DNA of 64,000 nucleotides, from assembly GCA_963931865.1 (NCBI GenBank), contig OZ007506.1:15018242-15082241 (forward strand). The letters run 5' to 3'. Both the position numbers and the translations under genes were made by a program. The notes beneath the pieces were generated by a model. That model saw only the letters and a list, made by a program, of their open reading frames with translations. It was not told where the DNA came from and ran no database searches. The stretch is from Axinella damicornis. Lineage: Eukaryota > Porifera > Demospongiae > Axinellida > Axinellidae. This document shows, piece by piece, positions 45,628-56,600 of the stretch. Each line of letters begins with the position of its first letter. The stretch's first letter is position 1.

Positions 45628-46017
45628 TAGCCTCATTCCCAGGCCCCGCCCAGCTTTTCGTCGCTTGCAGTACGGAAAAGCGGGGAGAGCCTGGTATGTT
45701 TCGCCACGTGGGCATTATGTAATCGACAAACGGCCAAAATTTTCAGAACGAAAAAGCGAAGTTTTGCGTATTGTTCAACCAACTACACGTTCAACGCTTG
45801 GTGTGTATGTCAGTCGCCCCCCGCTAGCTAGATACGTGGGGTAAGTTACCTTGTACTTTTGTTCTTCTTGCTGTTCTGAGCCCCAGTTCGCCCACATTCA
45901 ATTAAGTCCTTTCTACCACTTTTCTACCCTCGACGTCACGCACGTGAGGAAACATACCAGGCCCTCTGCGTTCTTTCGTGCAACCGAAAGCGGCGTGCGG
46001 GCCTGGGAACGAGGCTA
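45628..46017. mobile_element. Mutator-like MITE (390 bp)
   Basis: TAGCCTCATTCCCAGGCCC and GGGCCTGGGAACGAGGCTA ends. Flanks AGCTTCTGA and GGCTTCTGA (8 of 9). It shares CAGCTTTTCGTCGCTTGCAG with 27263. Confidence 0.85.
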
Positions 46018-46225
46018 GGCTTCTGACACATGGCTGGCCTACTACACAAGGCCACACCTACTAATTATGTTTGCGTGCGTTTCTGTGTAAGACATTTCTG
46101 TGCAAAGCATACATTGTGTGTATTTTCTGCATGAGGCAGTAGTAGTATAACGGTGGTCACACAAATTGCACAGGTGGGGGACTGCTTAATTGGGTATGCA
46201 CACTCTAAGAGGAGGAGTTGTAAAC

Positions 46226-46627
46226 TAGCCTCGTTCCCAGGCCCACACACGAAACGCGGAAGTGGACCTGGTGACACTTGGGCAAAATTCCCGTATGTGC
46301 ACAGTCAGCATAACTGCATAAGCGATTACGTTCCTTACATGGATGCATTCGAATCACGCGAAAGGTAGCTGTTGGTGATGGCTAAGTAGAAAGTCCTTGC
46401 CAAGGAGCGACCAGAGGTTAGTCTTAAAGGCTATAGAACAGCCATTTTATGGAATGGCTACACTTTTCATGGGGTAAAGAATGTAATTACTACACAGTAA
46501 TTTGCAATGGACGAATGCGATTCACCTACCCAAAATCAAGACTGCTGAGCTCAGCACATACGGGAATTTTGCCAAGTGTCACCAGGCCCACTTCTGCGTT
46601 TCGTGTGTGGGCCTGGGAACGAGGCTA
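46226..46627. mobile_element. Mutator-like MITE (402 bp)
   Basis: TAGCCTCGTTCCCAGGCCC ends with a perfect 9-bp duplication GTTGTAAAC (46217-46225, 46628-46636). Full-length relative of 13167 and 48839. Confidence 0.95.
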
Positions 46628-46800
46628 GTTGTAAACTGCATACCTACAGCTGCAAGGCTGTTTACCCTGAGGGTGCAGTCACTGAAGAGAACTGATGGGG
46701 CACGGCACACTAATGGAGCTGTGGTGTAAACACAGATACCAGAGGAATGCCTGAGGGTGAACCTTGCAACCAGCAACCAGAAGGCTATACTGCCAGTGGT

Positions 46801-46888
46801 CATGATCAAGAGCGCATGATGACATCATTGTTTTTTCACGGCGGAGGCCGAGCCGAAAAACAATGATGTCATCATGTGCTCTTGTCAT
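46801..46888. repeat. Hairpin with ATGATGACATCATTGTTTTT arms
   Basis: Arms of about 30 bp around a CACGGCGGAGGCCGAGCC loop. Probably another foldback element. Confidence 0.8.
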
Positions 46889-47039
46889 GATATATACACT
46901 CTGTACTTGTTATGAATATCAAATTACAGCAGTGACAATCAGTTACACCAATAGCAGTGTAGCAGTAATTACTGTATGTAGCTGCATGCCACCAGCATGT
47001 GCATGGTTTCCACAGTAACCTCTGGCATTGAGAGCTCCA

Positions 47040-47395
47040 AATCAGACAGTGGGAAGGCCTGGGAGATCTGGTCACGTGCGTTGCTACACATCAGGTAGAC
47101 ACACGGGGGTCGGTGCCCAATGAAGAATCTTGATGCCCTTTCTAGTAGTCCGTCCATAGGCTGGATGTCAGAACGTTCGCAAGGCAGACAATCAATAATG
47201 TTCGTTGTTTAAAATGCCGGGGATGGTTGACACAAAACAGGTAACGGTTGGGCACCCCCCCCCCCCCCCCATGTTTCTACCTGACGTCATCACACGTGAT
47301 CAGATCTCCTAGGCCTTCCTCCACCGTATTTGCATGCTGCAAGCGATCAAATATTGGCGGTGAGAATGGCCAGGGCATGAGGCTAAGGCGACTGT
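47040..47395. mobile_element. Degenerate Mutator-like MITE, GGCCTGGGAGATC subfamily
   Basis: Relative of 38846-39190, with a C14 run at 47257-47270 and a right end GGGCATGAGGCTA. Confidence 0.6.
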
Positions 47396-47879
47396 ACTTC
47401 TATCCATCTGGCCTCAGACAGAGGGCGATCAACCTCACTGTCTGTAGTAGCACTCGGCAATATGGTCAGTATTGATCTGGTCCTGTGTGGTGGACCAGTC
47501 ATCCATTCAACGCTTCATGTCGATTCTTTCACTGTTTTCAGGAGAAAAGAAAGCCCAACCATATATAGACTGACTGTCCATTCAACCACCTGAACATCCG
47601 GAAGATGAATTTGTGTATTATTATGGCCATGTACCAGTTTGTTCATCAAACACTGGATAGGCTGACCATTCCAATTTTTCATCCAGTAGGTACATGTAGC
47701 TAAAAACAAGTAAGTGCTTGCTTTTCCTGTGAATGTGGTTCTCTAATCAACAGGTATTTTAAGCTCTGAACTGCTTCATGGCAGGTACACAAAGTTCTGT
47801 TTACATGCTGCACTAGAACAACATGTCTGCATCCCACTGCTATCTTTCAGTCGGTCCTAAACACCTGAACAATTGCAAG

Positions 47880-48480
47880 CTGCATAGATCCTCCCGGCCC
47901 GAGAGCTCCCCTGACTCGGACCTGAACCATCACAGAGACCCACGCTAGATCCTCCAGGCCAGAGAGCTCCCCTGACTTGGACCTGAACCATCATAGAGAC
48001 CCAAGCTAGATCCTCTCGCCCAAGAGTTCCCCTGACTCGGACCTGAACAATCACAAGCTGCAGAAATCCTCCCGGCCCGAGAGCTCCCTTGACTTGGACC
48101 TGAACCATTAAAGCTAGATCCTCCCTGGCTGAGAGCTCCTCTGATTCGGACCTGAACCATCAAGCTAGATCCTCCCGGCCAGAGAGTTCCCCTGACTCGG
48201 ACCTGAACCATTACAGCTAGATCCTCCCAGGCTGAGAGCTCCCCTGATTCGGACCTGAACCATCAAAGAGACCCAAGCTAGATCCACTCGCCCGAGAATT
48301 CCCCTGACTCGGACCTGAACCATCACAGAGACCCAAGCTAGATCCTCCTGGTCTGAGAGTTCTACTGACAAGGAACTGAACCATCACAGAGACACCACTA
48401 GAACCTCCCAGCATGAGAGTTTCCTTGACTCAGACCTGAATCATCACAGAGTCCCAAGCTAGATCCTCCTGGCCTGAGAG
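47880..48480. repeat. Degenerate ~55-65-bp tandem repeat
   Basis: Nine or ten units of GAGAGCTCCCCTGACTCGGA and CCTGAACCATCA, followed by variable AGAGACCCAAGCTAGATCCT linkers. Confidence 0.9.
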
Positions 48481-48719
48481 CAGTCTCATTCCCTCACTTA
48501 GAGTCTGGGAATGAGGCCACTTCTAACTACCTAAAGCCACAGTCCAACAACTCCAATAGGCAGGGAGAACCATCACAATGGCAGACAAAATGTAACGATT
48601 GTAATTGTTGGACTTCACACGGCAAGAGGAGAACTTTTTTGACAACATTTCGTTCAGACTGTGCCGATCTTCCACAACTAAATGTACTCCATGGATAGCA
48701 AAGTGACACAGGGATACCT

Positions 48720-48825
48720 TAGTCTTGGTCCCAGGCCTTCTGCACCTCCAGATTTTGGTTGCTTGCAGTATGCATACTGTAAGTGATCAAAAACTGGAGG
48801 TGTAGAAGGCCTGGGAACGAGGCTA
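48720..48825. mobile_element. Mutator-like MITE (106 bp)
   Basis: TAGTCTTGGTCCCAGGCC and GGCCTGGGAACGAGGCTA ends around a CTGGAGGTG stem. Lies 13 bp from the next copy. Confidence 0.8.
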
Positions 48826-48838
48826 GGCCTTCCTACTG

Positions 48839-49245
48839 TAGCCTTGTTCCCAGGCCCACACGTGAAACACGGAAGTGGGCCTGGTGACACTTGGCAAAAT
48901 TTCCGTATGTGCACAGTCAGCATAACTGCATAAGCGATTACATTCCTAACTTGGATGCATTCGAAATCACACGGGAGGTAGCTGTTGGTGATGGCTAAGT
49001 AAAAAGTCCTTGACAAGGAGCGACTAGAGCCAGAGGTGAGTCTTGAAGGTTAGAACAGCCATTTTATGAAAAAGGCTACACTTTTCACGGGGTAAAGAAT
49101 ATAATTACTATGCAGTAATTTGCAATGGACGAACATGATTCGCCTGCCCGAAATCAAGACTGCTGAGCTCAACACATGCGGGAATTTTGCCAAGTGTCAC
49201 CAGGCCCACTTCCGCGTTTTGCGTGTGGGCCTGGGAACGAGGCTA
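48839..49245. mobile_element. Mutator-like MITE (407 bp)
   Basis: TAGCCTTGTTCCCAGGCCC ends, perfect 9-bp duplication TTCCTACTG (48830-48838, 49246-49254). Confidence 0.95.
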
Positions 49246-49487
49246 TTCCTACTGTACCAGCAGAAATCATTGTCAAGAGTGAAGATATGTATCTACAAGT
49301 CCCCCCACCTAACACTTGTGGTTCATGAATACTGATATCTCAGCCATGAATTCTGTTATGAAGGAGGCTGGCGTGATTTGAGGGAGGGGGAGATCTAAAG
49401 AATGTTGAGGTAGAAAAAACTACCAGCATAAAACCCAGAGAAGGTCGGATGTGGTCATTTGACATACATGCATTGGTGAATCTACAG

Positions 49488-49631
49488 CTGTATGTGGAGG
49501 TTTCTGCACTGAAAAGTGTTCAGAGTTTTCTTGGTAGTCTACGAAAAAATTCAAAAGCACTACTGGAGTACGTAGATCCCAAATATGCTGCCAACCCTGT
49601 TCAACCCCACCAACAGACTTTATTCCAATGA
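49488..49631 (+). CDS. Candidate C-terminal exon of an unidentified gene
   Basis: After an acceptor (CTACAG at 49482-49487) the frame reads LYVEVSALKSVQSFLGSLRK, then LLEYVDPKYA, and stops at 49629-49631. Composition looks like real protein, but I cannot identify it, and no matching upstream exon was found among the repeats. Confidence 0.3.
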   Translation: MYVEVSALKSVQSFLGSLRKNSKALLEYVDPKYAANPVQPHQQTLFQ

Positions 49632-50384
49632 CAAATGTGCTATCTAAATGGGTTGGTAATTTTCCACAATACTGTAGTCGTGCGTTATTAGGCCCAACTC
49701 ACCTGTAGGTGTACATTCACTGTTAGGTGCAGCTTCGACTCTCGTCTCAGCTACTTTTATAAAGTAGGATCGGAGTTTCTGGAAAAAGCCTTCAGCGCAG
49801 AGTGGAAAAAGCTAAAAATGAAGCGCACTTCCTATTAAATTTTGAGGAATGTCATTTGAATTATGTGCACCTCATTAGTAGACACATATGTCCTTCCTGT
49901 GGAGTCATAGCCGCATGCGCCAAATAACGTGTGACTATGGTAACACAAGTTTCACAGCAATCTGGAAAAGGGTTGTCCTGACATTTCATGAGCCTTCTTT
50001 GCAGCTTGAATGTGAACCAGGGTCTATTCTGGGGTCTATGGGCAGGGATAATTGGACTGCTAGAGGTTGGTGTGTTGCAGTTTGAGCCGCTTATAGGAGC
50101 TGTACAGGAGTGTATAACAACTGTTTGGAAACTGAAACCAGCAACTAGAAAACACCACAGCATCACAGTTCACACCAGGACAACAGAACAGAGTTTGTTA
50201 ACACACTGAAAAGAAGAACAGATCATGACAAGTGATCATGAATCTGAATCTGAATCAGTGGAGTATGGATGCTTTCAACTCTGCCTCGGACACTCTTGAG
50301 TCTTCTGTGACTAGAACATTTCATTGCATCTCTTCTTTCACATTGTGTACTAGTACTGTTGCTGATGCTGATGAACAGGCTCTC

Positions 50385-50835
50385 ACAAGAGGGACCAAGG
50401 GGATCTTGCTGATGCTGATGAACAGGCTCTCACAAGAGGGACCAAGGGGATCTTGCTGATGCTAATGAACAGGCTCTCACAAGAGGGACCAAGGGGATCT
50501 TGCTGATGCTAATGAACAGGCTCTCACAAGAGGGACCAAGGGGATCTTGCTGATGCTAATGACCAGGCTCTCACAAGAGGGACCAAGGGGATCTTGCTGA
50601 TGCTAATGACCAGGCTCTCACAAGAGGGACCAAGGGGATCTTGCTGATGCTAATGACCAGGCTCTCACAAGAGGGACCAAGGGGATCTTGCTGATGCTAA
50701 TGACCAGGCTCTCACGAGATCTAGAGGGACCAAGGGGATCTAGCCTCGTTCCCAGGCCGCGTGGGAACGAGGCTAAAGGGGATCTTGCTGACGCTAATGA
50801 CCAGGCTCTCACGAGAGGAACCAAGGGGATCAGTC
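50385..50835. repeat. ~49-bp tandem repeat, nine units, interrupted by a MITE
   Basis: Units AGGCTCTCACAAGAGGGACC plus AAGGGGATCTTGCTGATGCT, very uniform. A 35-bp Mutator-like palindrome sits in the eighth unit. Confidence 0.95.
50741..50775. mobile_element. 35-bp Mutator-like palindrome inside the tandem array
   Basis: Two TAGCCTCGTTCCCA(GGCC) arms with almost no loop. The array unit AAGGGGATC is duplicated exactly on both sides (50732-50740, 50776-50784), so the neighbouring units show the empty site. Confidence 0.95.
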
Positions 50836-51026
50836 CACATGACCGTAGCTGAGAGGGAACATCTACAGTAGCATCTACTGCATAGCAGCTAGTTTACACA
50901 AGACACATCAGTGTTGTACACATGGGGTTACGTATGACTTTTAACACAGGCTATATATCCTTAATTCCTTTTGATAATACCATGGTTACGGACTGCATAA
51001 CAAGCTGTGAAGTTGGTGCCCTAGAG

Positions 51027-51048
51027 GGGGGGGGGGGGGGGGGGGGGA
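51027..51048. repeat. Pure G homopolymer
   Basis: G22 run. From 50836 to 52837 I see no supported gene, only fragments and a MITE end (GAACGAGGCTA at 52069-52079). Confidence 0.85.
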
Positions 51049-52337
51049 GGGGTCACTGCGAAAGCCGGAATGCAGGAACGCAGAATGGAACATGATAATT
51101 CGAATTTAAGCAAGTGCTGTTTTAGGATTGATCAATGCATGCAGTTTACCACAAATATGTACCACATAATAGCTTCTGGAGTTTCCAGCAGACCCACGTA
51201 CGTACATGTAGATCCATGAGTAATCAACTTCATTTCATGTGATTCAGCAAACAAGATCGAAAACGTCCTCAAATTGTAACCATCACTAAACTCTCTATTC
51301 CTTTTACAGAAGTCTGTTACAGAAACAAGCACTTTTTCAAGCAAGTATAAGTTGTTGTTACACTACCAGCACTAATTCCAATTTGACCTTTGTACATATA
51401 CTTCCATTCCATGTTCCATTCCTGCATCCATTCCAGCTTTCACAGTCACCTGGTCTCAGGTAACTGTGAGGAAAATATATTCCAGGTTCTGTTGCTATGG
51501 TAATGACATGTACAGTTGTGGTCTCACATGAAGACCAGAGGGAGTCTACCACTAGAAGCTCCTCAACTCCCAGTTGATGCTGATACAAACCAGAGATGCT
51601 GTAGATTGCAGGTCACTTACTGGAAGAAAACCTTAGTTACCAGTCTAGCCCTTCAGCGCTCGACCGTTAGCTGCGTGGAGATTGACGGTAGCCGTGCTCT
51701 GGCAGTCTATGTGAACAGTAAGCGACTCATACAAACCTGGATGCTTGGCGTTGAATTCGGCCACTTCTCAGCAAGGCCATGGAACGGCCATCTTAATTGG
51801 CATCTCACACAGAACCTGGTGTGATTCCGGAGTCTTTGAGCAGGAATAATGCGGCTGCTGTGTAGTATGGGGCAATGTGATAGCGCTGTCAGCTATACAA
51901 TAGTCTCAAATAAGAACTACACGCACTGGTATAGAATTATAGTATATTCATGCATGACTTGCGGTTTTGTTCGCCCACACGCAATTAAACGTGACGTTTC
52001 TCACGTGACAAAATATCCCAGGCTCTCCCCCTTTCTCTCAATTTATGTTCGCGCGTGGGAGAGCCTGGGAACGAGGCTATGCTCATAATAGTGCATCCAA
52101 TTTTACTTCAGATTGGGGTGTCCGATTCAATCAGCACTGGAATTGCAACGGCCGCAGAGATTCATGTACAGTTCCACTTCCAGCATAGCAGGAGTTTTGC
52201 CTTCAGCGGCTCATAAGCTGCTGAGCATCACCATAGCTACTGTTGGTCTGCATGGCGAACGATGGTTGCTGCCATCTGTCTTATATAGTGCTCAACAGAA
52301 TGTGGAAAATTTGCCTTTCCAGAATAGTTTATTTACT

Positions 52338-52578
52338 GAGGATTTCAGGTTGCTTGTCCGAGATCCATTCAAGAAATTGGTGCATGCGCATAAGTATGGC
52401 CATAGAAACGGCCTTTATACTTGAAGCCTGAGGTAGCTGGGATTGTAAATTACTGAGTTCGTTCGAACGATTATGCATTCGTTTACGGCAAGACATATAA
52501 ACGGCGAAGGCGCACACTCATCGGTGTGCATGTGCCAAAAAGTTAAACTGGATCTTGGACAAGCAACATGAAATCCTC
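52338..52578. repeat. Foldback with 30-bp arms
   Basis: GAGGATTTCAGGTTGCTTGT at 52338 is answered by the complement of ACAAGCAACATGAAATCCTC at 52559-52578. Confidence 0.75.
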
Positions 52579-52837
52579 AGTAACCACAAAATGTATCTTT
52601 GGAAATACACTGCCCCTCCCATGCCCCAACCAAGCACACATAATTTGCCCCTCCCAACCAAGCACATTTACAGTTACTTTATGCTTCAGTAAGCAAAGAA
52701 GCAGGTTTCTGCTATTTAATAGCATAGATGCACCCCCTTTACTATTTACAAATGGGTTGCATAGCTCTATGGTGTCAGTAGTCCATCAAAACACTCCTAC
52801 CTATACACCTACATGTAAAACCCTTTGTGGGTACCAT

Positions 52838-53287
52838 CTAGGTGCGTGTAAACACAAGCACGCACACACAAACACGACGAACTAAACGAACCGTGTGTGA
52901 ATCCCACGTCTTCTCCCCTGCTTCAGCAATCACGGCATGCAGTGGGACACGAACAACGGCGCTCCTTGGCAAGTCCGCTGTCCACTCTCCCACTCCTGGG
53001 CACACTTTTAACTCTTCTCTTTCTTCGATATCTTTTAGCAACCAGTCCAAATCATTGCCTGCGACCACAAACCGTGCGTTTTCCGTATCGATCCCTGCAG
53101 TTCTGCTCCAAGTTTGAGTCAGTAACTTCTGGAAAGGGATCGGGAAGGACTGCAACGTCCTGGCTGTAGCTCTCTGACATTTCACTGGAGGGTATGGCTC
53201 TGGACTGTGCTGCACGGGAAGGGCTCGGATGTTCACCAGCAACGAGCAGAGAACAACAGCTGCACACTTGAGTGACAGACAACCCAT
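52838..53287 (-). CDS. Putative small secreted protein
   Basis: The minus-strand ORF from the ATG at 53287 begins MGCLSLKCAAVVLCSLLVNI, a good signal peptide, followed by RALPVQHSPEPYPP. The mature part (NARFVVAGNDLDWLLKDIEE, LPRSAVVRVPLHAVI) has few cysteines and no family I recognise. The final residues before the stop at 52838 are low-complexity Val/Cys, so the coding part probably ends at a splice donor a little earlier. Head to head with CCT1, 336 bp between start codons. Confidence 0.4.
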   Translation of the reverse strand: MGCLSLKCAAVVLCSLLVNIRALPVQHSPEPYPPVKCQRATARTLQSFPIPFQKLLTQTWSRTAGIDTENARFVVAGNDLDWLLKDIEEREELKVCPGVGEWTADLPRSAVVRVPLHAVIAEAGEKTWDSHTVRLVRRVCVCVLVFTRT

Positions 53288-53623
53288 GCTGCCAGATGGA
53301 TGCTCGTTCGCTTGTCTCTTCCAACTTTCTACTGATCCCACCAGAACTACCAGCATATAGCGCAGCACTACCAGCAGTGTATATCGCACCGTGATAACCT
53401 AGACGACATAGACGATTGGTAGCTACCTCTTAGCGATCGAGAACACTTTCAACGACGAGCTCTAGTACGATCCGCCCATTTGATTAGATTCATGCCATGC
53501 GCAGCACATTGTAACCATACCGGTAATATACCGGATACCATGTACCATGGACGTACCATTATATTAGCGTGAAATTGAATCACGTGATCTACCACGTGTA
53601 GAATTAAAACTGAGCGAGCTAAG
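53288..53623. promoter_or_regulatory. Possible bidirectional promoter between the secreted ORF and CCT1
   Basis: Short spacer between two divergent start codons, with E-box-like CACGTG at 53582 and 53593 and repeated TACCGG/TACCAT motifs. Inferred from arrangement only. Confidence 0.3.
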
Positions 53624-56600
53624 ATGTCCACTACGGCGCAGCTAATGGTTGGTGGGGAAAGGACCACAGGAGAGAGCATACGCAGCCAAAATGGTGAGAG
53701 GAGACGGCACCATTTTATTTTGTCTAAATGGAGCAGTACAAATCTTCCTAGCTTTGGTGGCTGGCGTGTGTCGTGCATAGTTTTCAAATCACTCCCACCT
53801 TTTATGTTCTCCTCACGCGTGACCACTAACGTGTCCAGTCATGGCTGCAATCTCCGTGGCCAACATAGTGAAGACCTCCCTGGGACCAGTCGGACTGGAC
53901 AAGATGCTGGTGGATGATGTGGGGGTGAGCAGCTGTCGTAGACATTATTATTTGTATCCCCCTTCGATGCACATAATTCGAGACAAACGTTTATATGGTA
54001 GTTCCCATTGTATACGTTGATGTATAGAATTTCATTGAAGAGTTGGAGGACGGCATCCTTGTTGGGAGAGCATAAGTGTAGAGGGCTATCCTTCAAATTT
54101 TCCCCAGTAGTGATCAACTCGCATGACTGCACGGGGAAAAGGGGCTTTGGACCATTTTACTTGAACTCTGGTACAAGTGTACAGTGTATGCGTTTTTGCA
54201 CACGTGTACAGTGTCACCACCAAAACTGACAGGAAAGGGGGTGAAAATAGTACAAAATTGACCAGATCAAAGAACTTAATGCATTCCAATGACCACGTCA
54301 AGGGATAATAGGCCAGGAAAGTGGGGAGGAGCACCCCTCTAACCCCCTTTGGGGAAACACTGGTGTAGGCACTGCAGTGTGGACCTTTGCTGGCACTATA
54401 GGATGGAGCCTCAGCTAACTGTTCCGGCTCGACCGCTCCGCGGTGTGAGGTCTGCCAGTAGTAGGATGCATAGTACGAGAATGTCTTACTGCTAAGAACT
54501 GTTCGCCACAATGAGCTATTACACTCAGTGTGGATCTTTGTGCTAGGCAAGGGATGCAGAACCTCGCTAACGTGTTCGTCCTCCTCGAGGGGACGCTTCC
54601 GTCTTCTCAGTCATTCGCAACTGAATTGAACTTTGCACCTTACTGCACTGGCCCACGAAACCACACCTATTTATATGGAATGCATATTGCAAGCACGTGC
54701 GTGAGGCAAAGACACTGCGCATGCGTATTCCTAGTTCAATCTGTTGCAATATTTAGTGTGCTGCTGTAATTGGGGCGAGCCTGAGCGAGCCCCACATAGA
54801 CGAGTTTGCTGTAAATTTTCTATATATATGTATCGTACGTCGTGCCGTAAATCACTTCCTGGTCATATTTTGCGTGTTCTTGCGTCATGCGTTATTTCCA
54901 ACCTGAGTTCACTTACTTCCTGCAAGCTCGTGCATTGATATCATGATGTCGCGCCGGTCTAACTGAGACGCGAACTACGAACAGTCTACCTCAACAAGGC
55001 CTTGCAAGGATGGAGACTATAGCGGGGCGGTGAGTGGCTAACAGAGACCGCTCCTGGACCTACCTGCCAGACTGCTTTAAGTGTACGAAATCAATGATTA
55101 GTGCGGTCATAACTTTCAGGTGTGATCTGTGTCTGTGTCCTTAACTCTCCGTCAGACTCACATTCTGATGACATGCACATGCAACTGCTCCATGCACATT
55201 CAGTACCTGCATGTACTCGCTCAGGCTTGCCCCACAATGTTCTGCATTCGTCTAGTTAACATATGTACTGTGTGGATTGGGTAGAGGTGGGGTGTGCATG
55301 CATGTAGTGTGACAGTCACTACATGCATGTAGTGTGTGGTCACATGACTTTCAGTTTCGAAGGTTTTGTGTGTGACGTAGTTGTAGTGGAGTGTTCTGGC
55401 CAGTGATGATGTCCACACACTTATGCCAGTTCTGCTGCTGACTGCCAGTGACTGAAAACATGTGTCTACTCAACTGAGGCCGACAACACTCACCTTGTGC
55501 ATGTATATCGGGCACTGTGTGTGCACAAATTGTAGTAACAGCTGCATGTATACCAATAGCCTCGTTCCCAGTCCTTCTACACCTCCAGTTTTTGATTGCA
55601 TGGAGGGGGAAGGCCTGGGGAATCTTCTCACGTGATCTGTGGCACGACCGTCATATGTCGTCATGCCTCATATCGGCAGTCAAAGTCATGTATGACACCG
55701 ATCTTGCGTTTTGTACTAGCTACGAAGATGGGACAAGCGCCAACTGAGAACTATACCGAGCGTATGAAGCATACCCAGACTACAAACCATGACTTCATAG
55801 GGTTACCGAGTGACAAACGTGAATATCCCCAGCTACGACGCAATCTTCTCATGGAGTGAAAAGACGGCACTGTTTTGGTTCCCCATACACCACAGAGTGA
55901 AGGAACGATGCGCCTTTGATAACTGTACTTCCGGAGATATGCATTATAAATTTTTTTCATAGGGTGATTAAGTTGGATACAAGATTAAAATGTTCTGATA
56001 AAATCATTTCTAACAGGAACTCTTCGGCTCTCCCTCAGCCCTTCTCTCCGAGAATCTGACCGACCTTTCTGCTGTTGTAGACCGAACTGTGCTATCTTAT
56101 GATCTGGAATGTTGCTTGGTAATTCCCAAGTATTCTTTGCAGCTGCGTACTCTCTCAACTTGACAAGGAATTTATATTGTTGCCTGTGTGGGTGAAAACG
56201 TTCTGCAGAACCTTCTCGACTATAAGAGGCTGGTAGATTCCGTAGTCAGGTCAGCTGTTCATGTTGCTGCATTGGGCATCCTTGATTCAATGTCAGCGTC
56301 TGGATGGAATGAGGTATACCCCGCGAGGACGTCTTTTGTCTGGATTAGAGATGGGATATTTTCAAGGCAACAAGCGTGTGTGCATGGGTGCGTAAAAAGA
56401 GGACATAAAAGAAGTAGTTAAAAGTACATACATACAACAATATGCATAACACCATAATAATTATGTTCACTTCTGGTACCACTCGCTGTATACCTGGATG
56501 ATGAGTAAGCATAGGGGTGCAAAGCACCGAAACGCATCATACAAGAATAAGATGATGAGTAAGCATAGGGGTGCAAAGTACTGAAACGCATCATACAAGA

